Source: Burkholderia cepacia ATCC 25416 (lineage in GTDB: Bacteria > Pseudomonadota > Gammaproteobacteria > Burkholderiales > Burkholderiaceae). From it: a DNA stretch of 64,000 nt. How positions within the stretch are numbered: position 1 is the first letter of the stretch; each line of letters starts with the position of its first letter. Of this stretch, positions 1 through 7,568 are shown one piece after another. The position numbers were made by a program, and so were the translations under genes. The notes under the pieces are model-generated. The model made no database searches and was not told where the DNA came from. It was given only the letters and a program-made list of their open reading frames with translations. The DNA lies in NCBI RefSeq assembly GCF_001411495.1, contig NZ_CP012981.1, positions 1,674,001 to 1,738,000 on the forward strand, given 5' to 3'.

Positions 1-2
1 GT

Positions 3-539
3 ACGCTGCCGCACGTGCTGCATGTCGGGCTGCGCGAGGCGTCGGTGTTCGCGCCGCTGCAACTGCTGACGAGCGTGCTGCGCACCGAGGCGTCGAATGG
101 GCAGCCGGGCGCCGGCGCGATCGTGAACGCACTCGGGCAGGCGCTGCTCGCGTATGCGTTGCGCGCATACGGTCGTGGCGCGCGCGTGCCGTCCGGCTGG
201 CTTGCGCTCGCTGCCGATGCGCGGCTCGGCCCGTCGGTACAGGCCGTCCTGCAGGCACCGGAGAAGCCGTGGACGGTCGAGTCGCTCGGCGACACATCCG
301 CGATGTCGCGTGCGACGTACGCCCGGCATTTCCGCGAGCGGGCCGGAATGAGCGTCGGCGCGTTCGTCGCGCAGATCCGGATGATGCATGCGTGCGCGCT
401 GCTGCAGGACACGCAGCGCGGGCAGGCGGAGATCGGGCAGGCGGTTGGTTACCAGTCGGAAGCCGCGTTCGGCAAGGCGTTTCGCGCGGTGCTCGGCACG
501 ACGCCGGGGCGCTGGCGACGCGCGCGGCGCGAATCGTAA
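3..539 (+). CDS. AraC-family transcriptional regulator, 5' end cut by window
   Basis: The reading frame is open to the left edge, and the codons before the first possible GTG (15) read on in the same frame, so the gene starts outside the window. The last 100 residues form an AraC-type double helix-turn-helix: first helix near TVESLGDTSAMSRATYARHF, second near IGQAVGYQSEAAFGKAFRAV, ending in the usual GTTPGRWRR. The visible part before it fits the end of a cupin-type sensing domain (LHVGLREASVFAPL), as in the cupin_6 AraC subgroup. DNA-binding activator or repressor; its ligand cannot be seen. The next gene is on the same strand 100 bp downstream. Confidence 0.85.
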   Translation, partial: TLPHVLHVGLREASVFAPLQLLTSVLRTEASNGQPGAGAIVNALGQALLAYALRAYGRGARVPSGWLALAADARLGPSVQAVLQAPEKPWTVESLGDTSAMSRATYARHFRERAGMSVGAFVAQIRMMHACALLQDTQRGQAEIGQAVGYQSEAAFGKAFRAVLGTTPGRWRRARRES

Positions 540-641
540 GACTGCAAGCAAGCCGTCTTGCCGCGTGCCAAAGCTGCTACCATGCGCGAAACGCAGTTCA
601 ACGAAAACGATTTCGAACAAGAAGAAAGAGAGGGCAAAGCA

Positions 642-1085
642 ATGAACCAGACCACCATCCAGCAACCGTCGTTCGCGTTCGTGGCCGCGTCGTGGGCCGC
701 GCTGCTCGCCGGTTTCGCGGCATTCCTGATCGGTCTCTGGAACGCCGGCATGCAGCTCAACGAGAAGGGCTACTACTTCACCGTGCTGGTGTTCGGCCTG
801 TACGCGGCGATCTCGCTGCAGAAGAGCGTGCGCGACCGCGCGGAAGGCATTCCCGTCACCGGCATCTACTACGGCCTCAGCTGGATCGCGCTGCTGCTGT
901 CGATCGCGCTGCTGATCGTCGGCCTCTTCAATGCGACGCTGCAACTGAGCGAGAAAGGCTTCTACGCGATGTCGTTCGTGCTCGCGCTGTTCGGTTCGGT
1001 GGCCGTGCAGAAGAACACGCGCGACCTGCAGAACGCGAAGCCGCGCTATACCGACGCCGAATCGGCGCCGTCCGTCCAGGAGTGA
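642..1085 (+). CDS. YiaA/YiaB-family inner membrane protein
   Basis: A 147-residue protein with four predicted membrane segments (about 13-30, 43-60, 75-96, 105-122). It is built from two copies of the yiaA/B module: GLWNAGMQLNEKGYYFTVLV in the first half is echoed by GLFNATLQLSEKGFYAMSFV in the second, each followed by a cytoplasmic QKxxRD stretch. I chose the ATG at 642, preceded by a purine-rich AAGAAAGAGAGGG site, over an upstream in-frame ATG that would add 28 charged residues. Family members are small inner-membrane proteins of unknown function, sometimes linked to stress survival. Confidence 0.8.
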   Translation: MNQTTIQQPSFAFVAASWAALLAGFAAFLIGLWNAGMQLNEKGYYFTVLVFGLYAAISLQKSVRDRAEGIPVTGIYYGLSWIALLLSIALLIVGLFNATLQLSEKGFYAMSFVLALFGSVAVQKNTRDLQNAKPRYTDAESAPSVQE

Positions 1086-1223
1086 CCACACGCGAAGCGG
1101 GCGCCTTCCGGGCCGCCCGTTTTGCGATGACGGTCGCGGGCGACCCGCATCCGCCAATGCGCGCGGGCTCGCCGCCCATTCGTTTCATCCATGCCGTCGC
1201 GCATGACGATGGAGACATTCAGG

Positions 1224-2288
1224 ATGCCGGACATCACGGAAACCTCGCCGCGCACGCGCACGGCGGCTCACGCCGTGGCGGCGAGGGCCGCGCTCGTGCT
1301 GGAAACGAACAACCTGCGCGGCGGTGCCGGCCTCGCGCAGGCCGTCGATAGCCTGAAGCGCCTCGTTTCGGCGCTGTCGAAGCAGACCGTGCCGCCCGCG
1401 GCACTCGCGCAATGGATCATTACGCACGACGGGCTGCCGGCCGATGCGTGCGCGGAGATCGTCGTGCTGGCCGGCCGCCCGATCGACTTCGTCGAGATCG
1501 GTGCGAGCACCGGCTACTACGATGCGAAGAACGACGGGTTCGATCGCGTCGACGCGGATCGCTGCGACATCGTCGTGTTCGGCGATGCCGATTGCCGGCC
1601 GGCCGACGACTGGCTCGAGCACCTGCTCGCGCCGTTTGCACGCGAAGCCGGCGATGCACCCGTCGCGGTGGCGGGGCGCACGAGCTATGCGCCGAACGTG
1701 CTCGGCGTCGCGCTGACGTCGATCGATTTCATGTATTTCCCGAGCCCGCTGCGCGCCGGCGCAACGCGCAACTTCTACGCGAACAACGTCGCGTTCCGGC
1801 GCGACGTGTTCGCGCAATTTCGCTACGAGCCGCTCGACGGTGTCTATCGCGCACATTGCCAGGTGATGGGGCTGCGGATGCAGGCGGCCGGCGTGGCCGT
1901 CGAATTCGCGCCGGCCGCGCATACCGAGCATCGGCTGCCGGACACGCATCGCGAATCGCTGAAGCTGCGCTGGATGCGCGGAGAGGACAGCGTCGGGCTG
2001 ACGCCGTATCTCGTGAACGCGTACCTGCCGCGCGGATGGCAGTGGCTCGGACGCAGCGGCCCGCTCGGACCGTTCTGCGTGATGGCGATGCGGCTCGGCT
2101 ACAGCCTGCGCGCGCTCGATCGGCAGCAGTTGCCGCGGCTCGGCGCCCTTCGTTATCTCGCGGCCGTCGGCGTCACGATCGCGGCGTCCGCCGTCGATAC
2201 GCTCGGTGCGCTCGCGCGCGGTTTCGGTCTCGTCGGGCGCGCATCGGCCCGGCGCGATCTCGAAGCGCTGTCCTATCACCGTCATTGA
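1224..2288 (+). CDS. Family 2 (GT-A) glycosyltransferase, first gene of a lipid/glycan operon
   Basis: A 354-residue GT2-type enzyme. The nucleotide-sugar/metal DxD motif is DAD at 121-123 (VVFGDADCRP). It is followed by NNVAFRRDVF (about 187-196), typical of the acceptor-side loop, and RWMRGEDS (about 249-256), which resembles the Q/RxxRW region of processive or lipid-acceptor GT2 enzymes. A hydrophobic stretch near 310-335 could associate with the membrane. The ATG at 1224 has GGAG 9 nt upstream; earlier in-frame ATGs lack a site. First gene of a run of six that continues with 64 bp spacing and then overlapping stops and starts. Donor and acceptor are unknown. Confidence 0.75.
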   Translation: MPDITETSPRTRTAAHAVAARAALVLETNNLRGGAGLAQAVDSLKRLVSALSKQTVPPAALAQWIITHDGLPADACAEIVVLAGRPIDFVEIGASTGYYDAKNDGFDRVDADRCDIVVFGDADCRPADDWLEHLLAPFAREAGDAPVAVAGRTSYAPNVLGVALTSIDFMYFPSPLRAGATRNFYANNVAFRRDVFAQFRYEPLDGVYRAHCQVMGLRMQAAGVAVEFAPAAHTEHRLPDTHRESLKLRWMRGEDSVGLTPYLVNAYLPRGWQWLGRSGPLGPFCVMAMRLGYSLRALDRQQLPRLGALRYLAAVGVTIAASAVDTLGALARGFGLVGRASARRDLEALSYHRH

Positions 2289-2352
2289 ACCGGCGCCGCG
2301 CATCGCGCGCGGCCACGACACGCCGCACCCTGCCTTCATTCCGTCCACGACC

Positions 2353-3369
2353 ATGCCTTCTCTTGCCACCCGTGTTGCCTGCGTCGCCCTGTTTGCCGCC
2401 AGCGCCGGCGCCCATGCCGCGCCGGTCGATTACGCGGGGCGCGGGATCTACCACTTCGCGTCGCAAAGCGGCTGCCCGTTCGCGAACGCGGCCGCCGCCG
2501 ACTGCAATCGCGTCGCGCTCGATGCGCCCGACGTTCACGCGAGCATCGATACCGATGCGCACGCGATCGTCTTCTCGAGCGATGCGACGCGCCGCACGAA
2601 GGACGTGCTCGGCGACGTGCTGCTTCAGGGCACGGGCGTCGACCGCGACGGCCGGCGCGTGCCGTTGAGCGTTCACGTGCTGCTGCGTCGCGACGGCGCG
2701 AAATGGGACCGTGACGTGTACGTACATGCGCCCGTGCACGGCACGTTCACCGATGTCCGGATCGATCCGTATCGCGTGCGCGTGAAGGAGGGCGATGGCG
2801 AGCACGACGTGCTCACGCCGGATGAAACGCTGGCGCTGTTCGCGCATCCGTCGCTGGCATCGCGGCTCGCGCGGCATCTCGTGAAGGTGAGCGCGACCGA
2901 TCCGAAGCAGCCGTCCGCGGACGACATCACGATCGCACTCGGCGTCGGCGGCCTGACGAAGTCGGTCGCGCGCGCGAGTTTCACGTCGAGCGCGCCGCAC
3001 GATGCGGACGTCGATCAGGCACTGGCATCGGGTACGTGGTCGATCCGTTTTGACGCACTGAGCAATCACATTCCGGTGTGGGTCGCGCAGCGCGAGCTGT
3101 TCCTGTTCGGTCTCGACGGCAGTGCGCTGCTGAAAGACGTGCGCGAGCGCGGTTTCCGCAAGAGCGACCGGATCGAATTCGGCGCGCGCGACGGCAACGG
3201 TTATCTGCGCGTGAACGGCCGCGAGGAGGCATTCGCGGGGGCGACCGCGTCCGCGCATGCGTTCATGCAGGAAAGCTTCATCGGCCTGATCCTCGGATGG
3301 CGTCGCGATCCGGCCGCCGCCGCGGCATCCGCGACGAAATCCGCGTCCGCACGGGGCGTGCCGGCATGA
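2353..3369 (+). CDS. Secreted protein of unknown function, second gene of the lipid/glycan operon
   Basis: A 338-residue protein with a clear Sec signal peptide (ATRVACVALFAASAGAHA, cleavage after about residue 22), so it is periplasmic or outer-membrane associated. I do not recognise a domain. The mature part is mixed alpha/beta with few cysteines (CPF and DCNR near the start) and ends in an Ala-rich tail. It lies between the GT2 and the diiron protein, and its stop overlaps the next start (ATGA at 3366), so it is translated together with cytoplasmic and membrane enzymes of the same unit. It may handle or transport the product on the periplasmic side, which is inference. Confidence 0.7.
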   Translation: MPSLATRVACVALFAASAGAHAAPVDYAGRGIYHFASQSGCPFANAAAADCNRVALDAPDVHASIDTDAHAIVFSSDATRRTKDVLGDVLLQGTGVDRDGRRVPLSVHVLLRRDGAKWDRDVYVHAPVHGTFTDVRIDPYRVRVKEGDGEHDVLTPDETLALFAHPSLASRLARHLVKVSATDPKQPSADDITIALGVGGLTKSVARASFTSSAPHDADVDQALASGTWSIRFDALSNHIPVWVAQRELFLFGLDGSALLKDVRERGFRKSDRIEFGARDGNGYLRVNGREEAFAGATASAHAFMQESFIGLILGWRRDPAAAAASATKSASARGVPA

Positions 3370-4115
3370 CCGCGGCAGGTGAACTGCCCGCGTCGCCGCC
3401 GGCGGCGCTCGATGGGCGCTTCGACTGTCTCGATGCGCCCGCGCCGCGCGGTGCGGCGCGGGTGCGTGCGTACCTCGTCGATCGCATCAAGCGGGCGGCG
3501 ATCCGGCAGCTTCATCGCAGCACGCATGGCGAGCGCTGGGTGCTGCGCATGTACCTGATCGGCGAGGAAGCGACCGAGTGCGCGTTGCACGAGGACTGGA
3601 CCGGCCAGCCGCCGGACTGGCTCGCGCCGCGGATCGAGCAGCATCTCGCGGACGAGCGTCGCCATGCGGCCGCGTTCGCCGATGCGCTGCGCGCACGCGG
3701 CGTCGCGCCGTCGACCGCGCCGCACGAGCCGGACTGGCTGAGCCGGCGCAAGATCATGCGGTGGCGCCGGCTCGCGCGGCGCCATGCGCCGCATTTCGCG
3801 CAAGGCGTGCTCGTGCCGGCCTATGCGACGGGGCTGTGCGCGGAACAGATGGCGATGCGCGTGCTCGCGCGCCACTGCGCGACGATCGGCGTTGCCCATC
3901 CGCTGTATCCGCTGCTCTCGCGCGTGCTCGCGGACGAGACGCGGCACGTCCGGCTCTGCGCGGACACGCTGCGCCGTCTCGTCGCGCCGTCCGAGGTTGC
4001 GCGGCTCGCCGCGTTGCTGGACGAGATCCGCGCGATCGAAGCCGGTTTCGGCGTGACGGGCGCGCTGGCGATGTACGCGGCCGGCTGGCTCCAGTCGCTT
4101 CGTCCGCGCGCATGA
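3366..4115 (+). CDS. Ferritin-like diiron protein
   Basis: A 249-residue helical protein carrying the full ferritin-like diiron ligand pattern: E67/E68, E97-R-R-H100, E160, and E191-T-R-H194 (two ExxH motifs each preceded by a lone Glu about 30 residues earlier). This is the four-helix oxygen-activating or rubrerythrin-like arrangement. Enzymes of this type hydroxylate, desaturate or oxidise substrates using O2. Starts inside the stop of the upstream gene (ATGA) and its own TGA overlaps the next ATG, so it is firmly part of the operon that also encodes a membrane desaturase. The substrate is unknown. Confidence 0.7.
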   Translation: MTAAGELPASPPAALDGRFDCLDAPAPRGAARVRAYLVDRIKRAAIRQLHRSTHGERWVLRMYLIGEEATECALHEDWTGQPPDWLAPRIEQHLADERRHAAAFADALRARGVAPSTAPHEPDWLSRRKIMRWRRLARRHAPHFAQGVLVPAYATGLCAEQMAMRVLARHCATIGVAHPLYPLLSRVLADETRHVRLCADTLRRLVAPSEVARLAALLDEIRAIEAGFGVTGALAMYAAGWLQSLRPRA

Positions 4116-5269
4116 TGCCGCGGATCGTCTATCTCGCGACGGCCGACGCGCGCGGCCACCTGATGCGCGCACAACTGCTCGTGCATGCGTTGCGCTCGGC
4201 CGGCGCGCAGGTCGACGTGCTGACGACGTCCGATGCGGGGCAGGCGTTCCTGGCCGCGTTCGACATCGACGCAGCCGTGCTGTCCCGTCACTACGCGGTG
4301 CAGTTCGACGAGCGGCAGAACATGCTGCGCGATGCGACCGATCGCAATGTCGCGCATTACGTGTTCCGGCCGACGCGCATGCTGCGCGACATCGCGCGGC
4401 TGCGTGCGATCGGTCGCGATGCCGATCTCGTGATCAACGACTCGTTCCATCCGGCGCTGCTGTTCATGGGCGCGATGCCGAGCTGGCGGCACCGCGTCGT
4501 GCACGTGTACGGCGGCAGCCTGCGCCGCGCGTTGACCGCGAATTTCGATGCGCGGCTGCCGCGTGTGCTGGCGCGCGCTTTCGCACGGATCGTCGACTGG
4601 CAGATCGATTCGGCGCGGTGCTGCATCGAACACGATTTCGCATACGATGCCGCCGACGAAGTCCGGCGGGCCCACGCGCATTGCCGGCTGCCGACTCCGG
4701 TGCCGATCGTCGCCGAACGGCCGGCCTCGGAGCCGGCCGCCGCAGCCGTCTATCTGAATCCGCACTTCCGCGATATCGCGCTCGCCGATGCGTTGTCGGC
4801 CGGCATGCGCGACGCGGGGCTCGCCGCACACCGTGTGGGCGAGGGCTATGCGGGGCACGACGGCTGGACCGGCGTCGACGCCGACTGGGTGACGCGGGCC
4901 GCCCACGCACCGCTGATCGTGTCGGCCCCCGGCATGGCCGCACTGTCGATCGCACGCGTGTATCGCCGCCCGATCCTGCTCGTGCAGTCCGACCAGCCCG
5001 AGCAGGCGAGCAACGCCGCACGCGCCGCACGCCTGCAACTCATGCACCGCGTTGTCACATGGCGCGGCGATGCGGCCGCGTTCCGGCGGGAAGTCGGGCA
5101 GGCCGCGGCCGAGCTGATGCGCGATCCCGGTACGCAGGCTGGAACGATCGCCGGCCGCGAGCATGCGCGTGCGCGCGTGGATGCGTGGACGTCGCGCCTC
5201 CTCGCGCTGCGTCCGTGTGCGCAGGTGGCCGATGCGGATACGCGATGCGAGGCGCCGGCGCCACGATGA
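4112..5269 (+). CDS. GT-B-type glycosyltransferase-like protein
   Basis: A 385-residue protein with the outline of a GT-B (MurG/GT1/GT28-like) fold. The N terminus has a Rossmann strand and a GHLMRAQLL motif comparable to the GHxxR acceptor loop (residues about 15-23). The C-terminal half has SAPGMAALSIARVYRRPIL and then QPEQASNA, comparable to the nucleotide-sugar site GxG..E....G.P.l....EQ..NA. No signal peptide or membrane segment. ATG at 4112 overlaps the upstream TGA, and the stop at 5269 overlaps the next ATG. It could transfer a second sugar to a lipid acceptor made by the operon, which is inference. Confidence 0.65.
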   Translation: MMPRIVYLATADARGHLMRAQLLVHALRSAGAQVDVLTTSDAGQAFLAAFDIDAAVLSRHYAVQFDERQNMLRDATDRNVAHYVFRPTRMLRDIARLRAIGRDADLVINDSFHPALLFMGAMPSWRHRVVHVYGGSLRRALTANFDARLPRVLARAFARIVDWQIDSARCCIEHDFAYDAADEVRRAHAHCRLPTPVPIVAERPASEPAAAAVYLNPHFRDIALADALSAGMRDAGLAAHRVGEGYAGHDGWTGVDADWVTRAAHAPLIVSAPGMAALSIARVYRRPILLVQSDQPEQASNAARAARLQLMHRVVTWRGDAAAFRREVGQAAAELMRDPGTQAGTIAGREHARARVDAWTSRLLALRPCAQVADADTRCEAPAPR

Positions 5270-5883
5270 ATTCGCTGTCGTTTCGTGACGATCGCCGGCC
5301 CGATATCCGGCAGATGCTGGCCGCGACGTTCGGCATGGCAGCCGGCCTCGCGATCTTCTTTCTGCTGGAGCGCGGCGTCACGCCGCGCCATGTGTTCGCC
5401 ACGGCGATCGATGCACGGATTCCGTTCATCGCATGGTCGTGGTTCGTCTATGTCGGCTTCTTTCCGTTCGTGATTGCGCTTGCCGGGTATGCCCGGCCGC
5501 CCGCGTTCGCCGCGTTCAAGGAAGCGGTGCTGATCGCGTTCGTGCTCGGTGTCGTGTGTTTTCTGCTGTTTCCGGAAGCCGTGCCGAGACCCGACGTCGC
5601 GGAGATCGGCAACGCGTTCGTACGCCACCGCCTCGCGCGCATGTGGCAGCTCGATCTCGCGGCCAACGGCTTTCCGAGCCTGCACGTCGCGGTGACGTGT
5701 CTGGCCTGCCGGATGCTGGCGGACCAGCGGCGGCTCGTGACCGTGACGGTCGGCCTGCTGATCTGCACGTCGACGCTGACGCTCAAGCAGCATACGGTCG
5801 CCGATGTACTGGGCGGCGTGGCGCTCGCGATGGTCAGTGCGCGGTGGGTCGAGCGGCGTTCGCTGCGCAGGAGGCTCGCCTGA
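5266..5883 (+). CDS. PAP2-superfamily membrane phosphatase/phosphotransferase
   Basis: A 205-residue integral membrane protein with about five hydrophobic segments. PAP2-type catalytic motifs are visible: NGFPSLHVAV (PSLH at 137-140) and KQHTVADVLGG (H176 and D180). The arrangement resembles the PAP2_3 or inositol-phosphorylceramide-synthase-like branch rather than classic type 2 PAP, because the first KxxxxxxRP motif is not obvious. Such enzymes dephosphorylate lipid phosphates or transfer phospho-head-groups. Start at 5266 overlaps the upstream stop; the stop overlaps the desaturase start (TGATG). An alternative ATG at 5245 adds seven residues. Confidence 0.75.
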   Translation: MNSLSFRDDRRPDIRQMLAATFGMAAGLAIFFLLERGVTPRHVFATAIDARIPFIAWSWFVYVGFFPFVIALAGYARPPAFAAFKEAVLIAFVLGVVCFLLFPEAVPRPDVAEIGNAFVRHRLARMWQLDLAANGFPSLHVAVTCLACRMLADQRRLVTVTVGLLICTSTLTLKQHTVADVLGGVALAMVSARWVERRSLRRRLA

Positions 5884-6827
5884 TGGATACCCGTGTTCAC
5901 CCGGCCGGGCCGAATGCCGAGCTGGCGCGGTTCGTGCCCGATCCCGCGTTGTTTCGCGTGAGCGCGGCGCGTGTCGGTGCGGCGCTGGCGGGCGACTGGC
6001 TGTTGATTGCCGCTGCGTTCGCCGTTGCGATCGCGTTTGCGCATCCGCTCGTGTACGCGTTGGCCGCGGTCGTGATCGCGCGCAGCCAGCTGGCGCTCGC
6101 GGTCATGATGCACGAAGGCGCGCACGGGTTGCTGGCGCGGAACCGGCGCGTCAACGACGCGCTGGGCCAGCTGTTCGCGGCCGGCCCGCTGTGGCTGTCG
6201 CTGCGTACGTATCGTGCAGGCCATCTGAAGCACCATCGCGCGCCGATGCAGCCGGACGATCCCGTCGCGCTGCTGTTCGGCGTGCACGACTATCCGGTGA
6301 CGCGCGGGCGCCTGATCGGTCGCCTGTTCGCGTACGCATGCGGGATCGGTTACGTGACGAGTGTCGTGAAGCTCGCACGCGGCGAGTTCGCCCATGCGTT
6401 GCCGAAGGTCGGGAAGTCGCGCGCGTATGCCGCGTGGGAGGTCGTGTCGATGCTCGCAGGCAACGGTGTGCTGCTCGGTGCGCTCGCGTGGGCCGGACAT
6501 CCGCTGCTGTACGTCACGTTGTGGATCGTGCCGTCCGTCACGCTGCTGCCGCTCGCCGGGCAGGTGCGCGCGATCTTCGAGCACGCGGGGCTGCCGGCAG
6601 GTGCCGACCAGAGCCGCAACGCGCGCACGATCGCCCGGCGTTCGTGGCAGACGTTCCTGTTCGGCCCGCACGCGATTCATTTTCATATCGAGCATCACCT
6701 GTTCACGCGGATGCCGTTCCATCACCTGCCGGCCGTGCATCGGCAGCTCGTGCAGCGGCAGTTGCTGCCTGACGGCAATCTGTACGCGGGATATGGTGCG
6801 GTGCTGCGCGACGTCAGCGTGCGTTGA
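5883..6827 (+). CDS. Membrane fatty acid desaturase/hydroxylase family protein
   Basis: A 314-residue membrane protein with the three His boxes of the membrane-bound di-iron desaturase family: HEGAH at 77-81, HLKHH at 114-118 and HIEHH at 268-272. Hydrophobic spans lie around 36-72, 95-110 and 190-225. This family introduces double bonds or hydroxyl groups into acyl chains, sphingoid bases or carotenoids at the cytoplasmic membrane. Last gene of the six-gene run; its ATG overlaps the PAP2 stop. Pairing with glycosyltransferases and a PAP2 enzyme suggests a modified glycolipid or head-group product, but the substrate cannot be read from sequence. Confidence 0.8.
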   Translation: MDTRVHPAGPNAELARFVPDPALFRVSAARVGAALAGDWLLIAAAFAVAIAFAHPLVYALAAVVIARSQLALAVMMHEGAHGLLARNRRVNDALGQLFAAGPLWLSLRTYRAGHLKHHRAPMQPDDPVALLFGVHDYPVTRGRLIGRLFAYACGIGYVTSVVKLARGEFAHALPKVGKSRAYAAWEVVSMLAGNGVLLGALAWAGHPLLYVTLWIVPSVTLLPLAGQVRAIFEHAGLPAGADQSRNARTIARRSWQTFLFGPHAIHFHIEHHLFTRMPFHHLPAVHRQLVQRQLLPDGNLYAGYGAVLRDVSVR

Positions 6828-6871
6828 CGCGTGGACGGGACGGGAATCATGAGCGGATCGATACCGGGAAC

Positions 6872-7240
6872 ATGATGGTCGACAAGCCTGCGAGGTTCAA
6901 TTGCGTGGCGCTGGCGATCGGCGCGATCCTGGCGGTGTGGGGGTGCGGAAACGATCGACGAACGGGGCTCGCGGTTATCGGATCGTCCGTTGCCGTGCAG
7001 GGGACGGTCGTCCGGTTGACGCACGACGCGCATCACCCGTTGATCGAGTTCGTGACGAAACGCGGCGAACGCGTATCGTTTCCGGGAAGCTTCGTGACGA
7101 TGGCGTTCGGTGACACGGTGCCGGTGCGCTACGACCCGGCCAGGCCGCAAGCCAGCGCAACAGTCGACACGTTCACGAACATGTGGCTCGAGTCGATCAT
7201 CTCGATCGCGTTCACGATGGCTTTCTTTGCGCCGGCTTGA
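6872..7240 (+). CDS. DUF3592-like small membrane protein
   Basis: A 122-residue protein with an N-terminal hydrophobic segment (about 9-25) and a C-terminal one (about 108-120). Between them is a small beta domain of the DUF3592 pattern: VQGTVVRLTHD, PLIEFVTKRGERVSFPG, then FGDTVPVRYDPARPQASATVD. Function unknown. I chose the ATG at 6872 (GGGAA just upstream, a second ATG directly follows) over a TTG at 6824 that overlaps the desaturase stop. It may be cotranscribed with the upstream operon, 44 bp away, but shows no functional link. It is followed by a hairpin shared with the convergent tRNA gene. Confidence 0.6.
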   Translation: MMVDKPARFNCVALAIGAILAVWGCGNDRRTGLAVIGSSVAVQGTVVRLTHDAHHPLIEFVTKRGERVSFPGSFVTMAFGDTVPVRYDPARPQASATVDTFTNMWLESIISIAFTMAFFAPA

Positions 7241-7335
7241 AGGGAAAGTCGCTTCTGCCGAAGCCGGGGGGAGGGCGCTGGGTAGTGCGGCAGGCATCGC
7301 GGAGATGCCTGCCATCGACACGGATGCGACAGACG

Positions 7336-7361
7336 CAAAAAAGCCTCCGCTTGGGAGGCTT
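7336..7361 (-). terminator. Rho-independent terminator of tRNA-Lys
   Basis: An 8-bp stem (7341-7348 with 7354-7361, AAGCCTCC/GGAGGCTT) with a 5-nt loop. On the minus strand it is followed by a run of U, so it ends the tRNA transcript about 25 bp past the CCA. It can also stop transcription coming from the DUF3592 gene on the plus strand. Confidence 0.8.
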
Positions 7362-7383
7362 TATTTGCACTATCAAAGATAGT

Positions 7384-7460
7384 TGGTAGGGTGGGAGGGA
7401 CTCGAACCCTCGACTCTCTGATTAAAAGTCAGATACTCTAACCAACTGAGTTACCACCCC
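7384..7460 (-). tRNA. tRNA-Lys (UUU)
   Basis: Minus-strand cloverleaf. The acceptor arm starts GGGGUGG; the D arm is ACUC...GAGU with the GGUU loop; the anticodon stem UCUGA/UCAGA encloses the loop CUUUUAA, giving anticodon UUU (Lys, reads AAA/AAG). The T arm contains GGUUCGAGUCC and the 3' CCA is encoded (7384-7386). A consensus promoter lies upstream and a terminator downstream, so it is a single-gene transcription unit. Confidence 0.97.
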
Positions 7461-7523
7461 ACGTTCTTGAAACCTGTCGGTTCGTTGCTTGAACAACTTG
7501 GGCAACGACCCAAAGAGCAAAAG

Positions 7524-7552
7524 ATTATAGCGACGGGGTGTCAGGCTGTCAA
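7524..7552 (-). promoter_or_regulatory. Consensus sigma70 promoter of tRNA-Lys
   Basis: On the minus strand TTGACA (7547-7552) and TATAAT (7524-7529) are separated by exactly 17 nt, a perfect match to the sigma70 consensus. The expected start is near 7517, giving a leader of about 57 nt before the tRNA. It is squeezed between the tRNA and the stop codon of cpoB. Confidence 0.85.
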
Positions 7553-7568
7553 CAACCCGCAGCGATAA

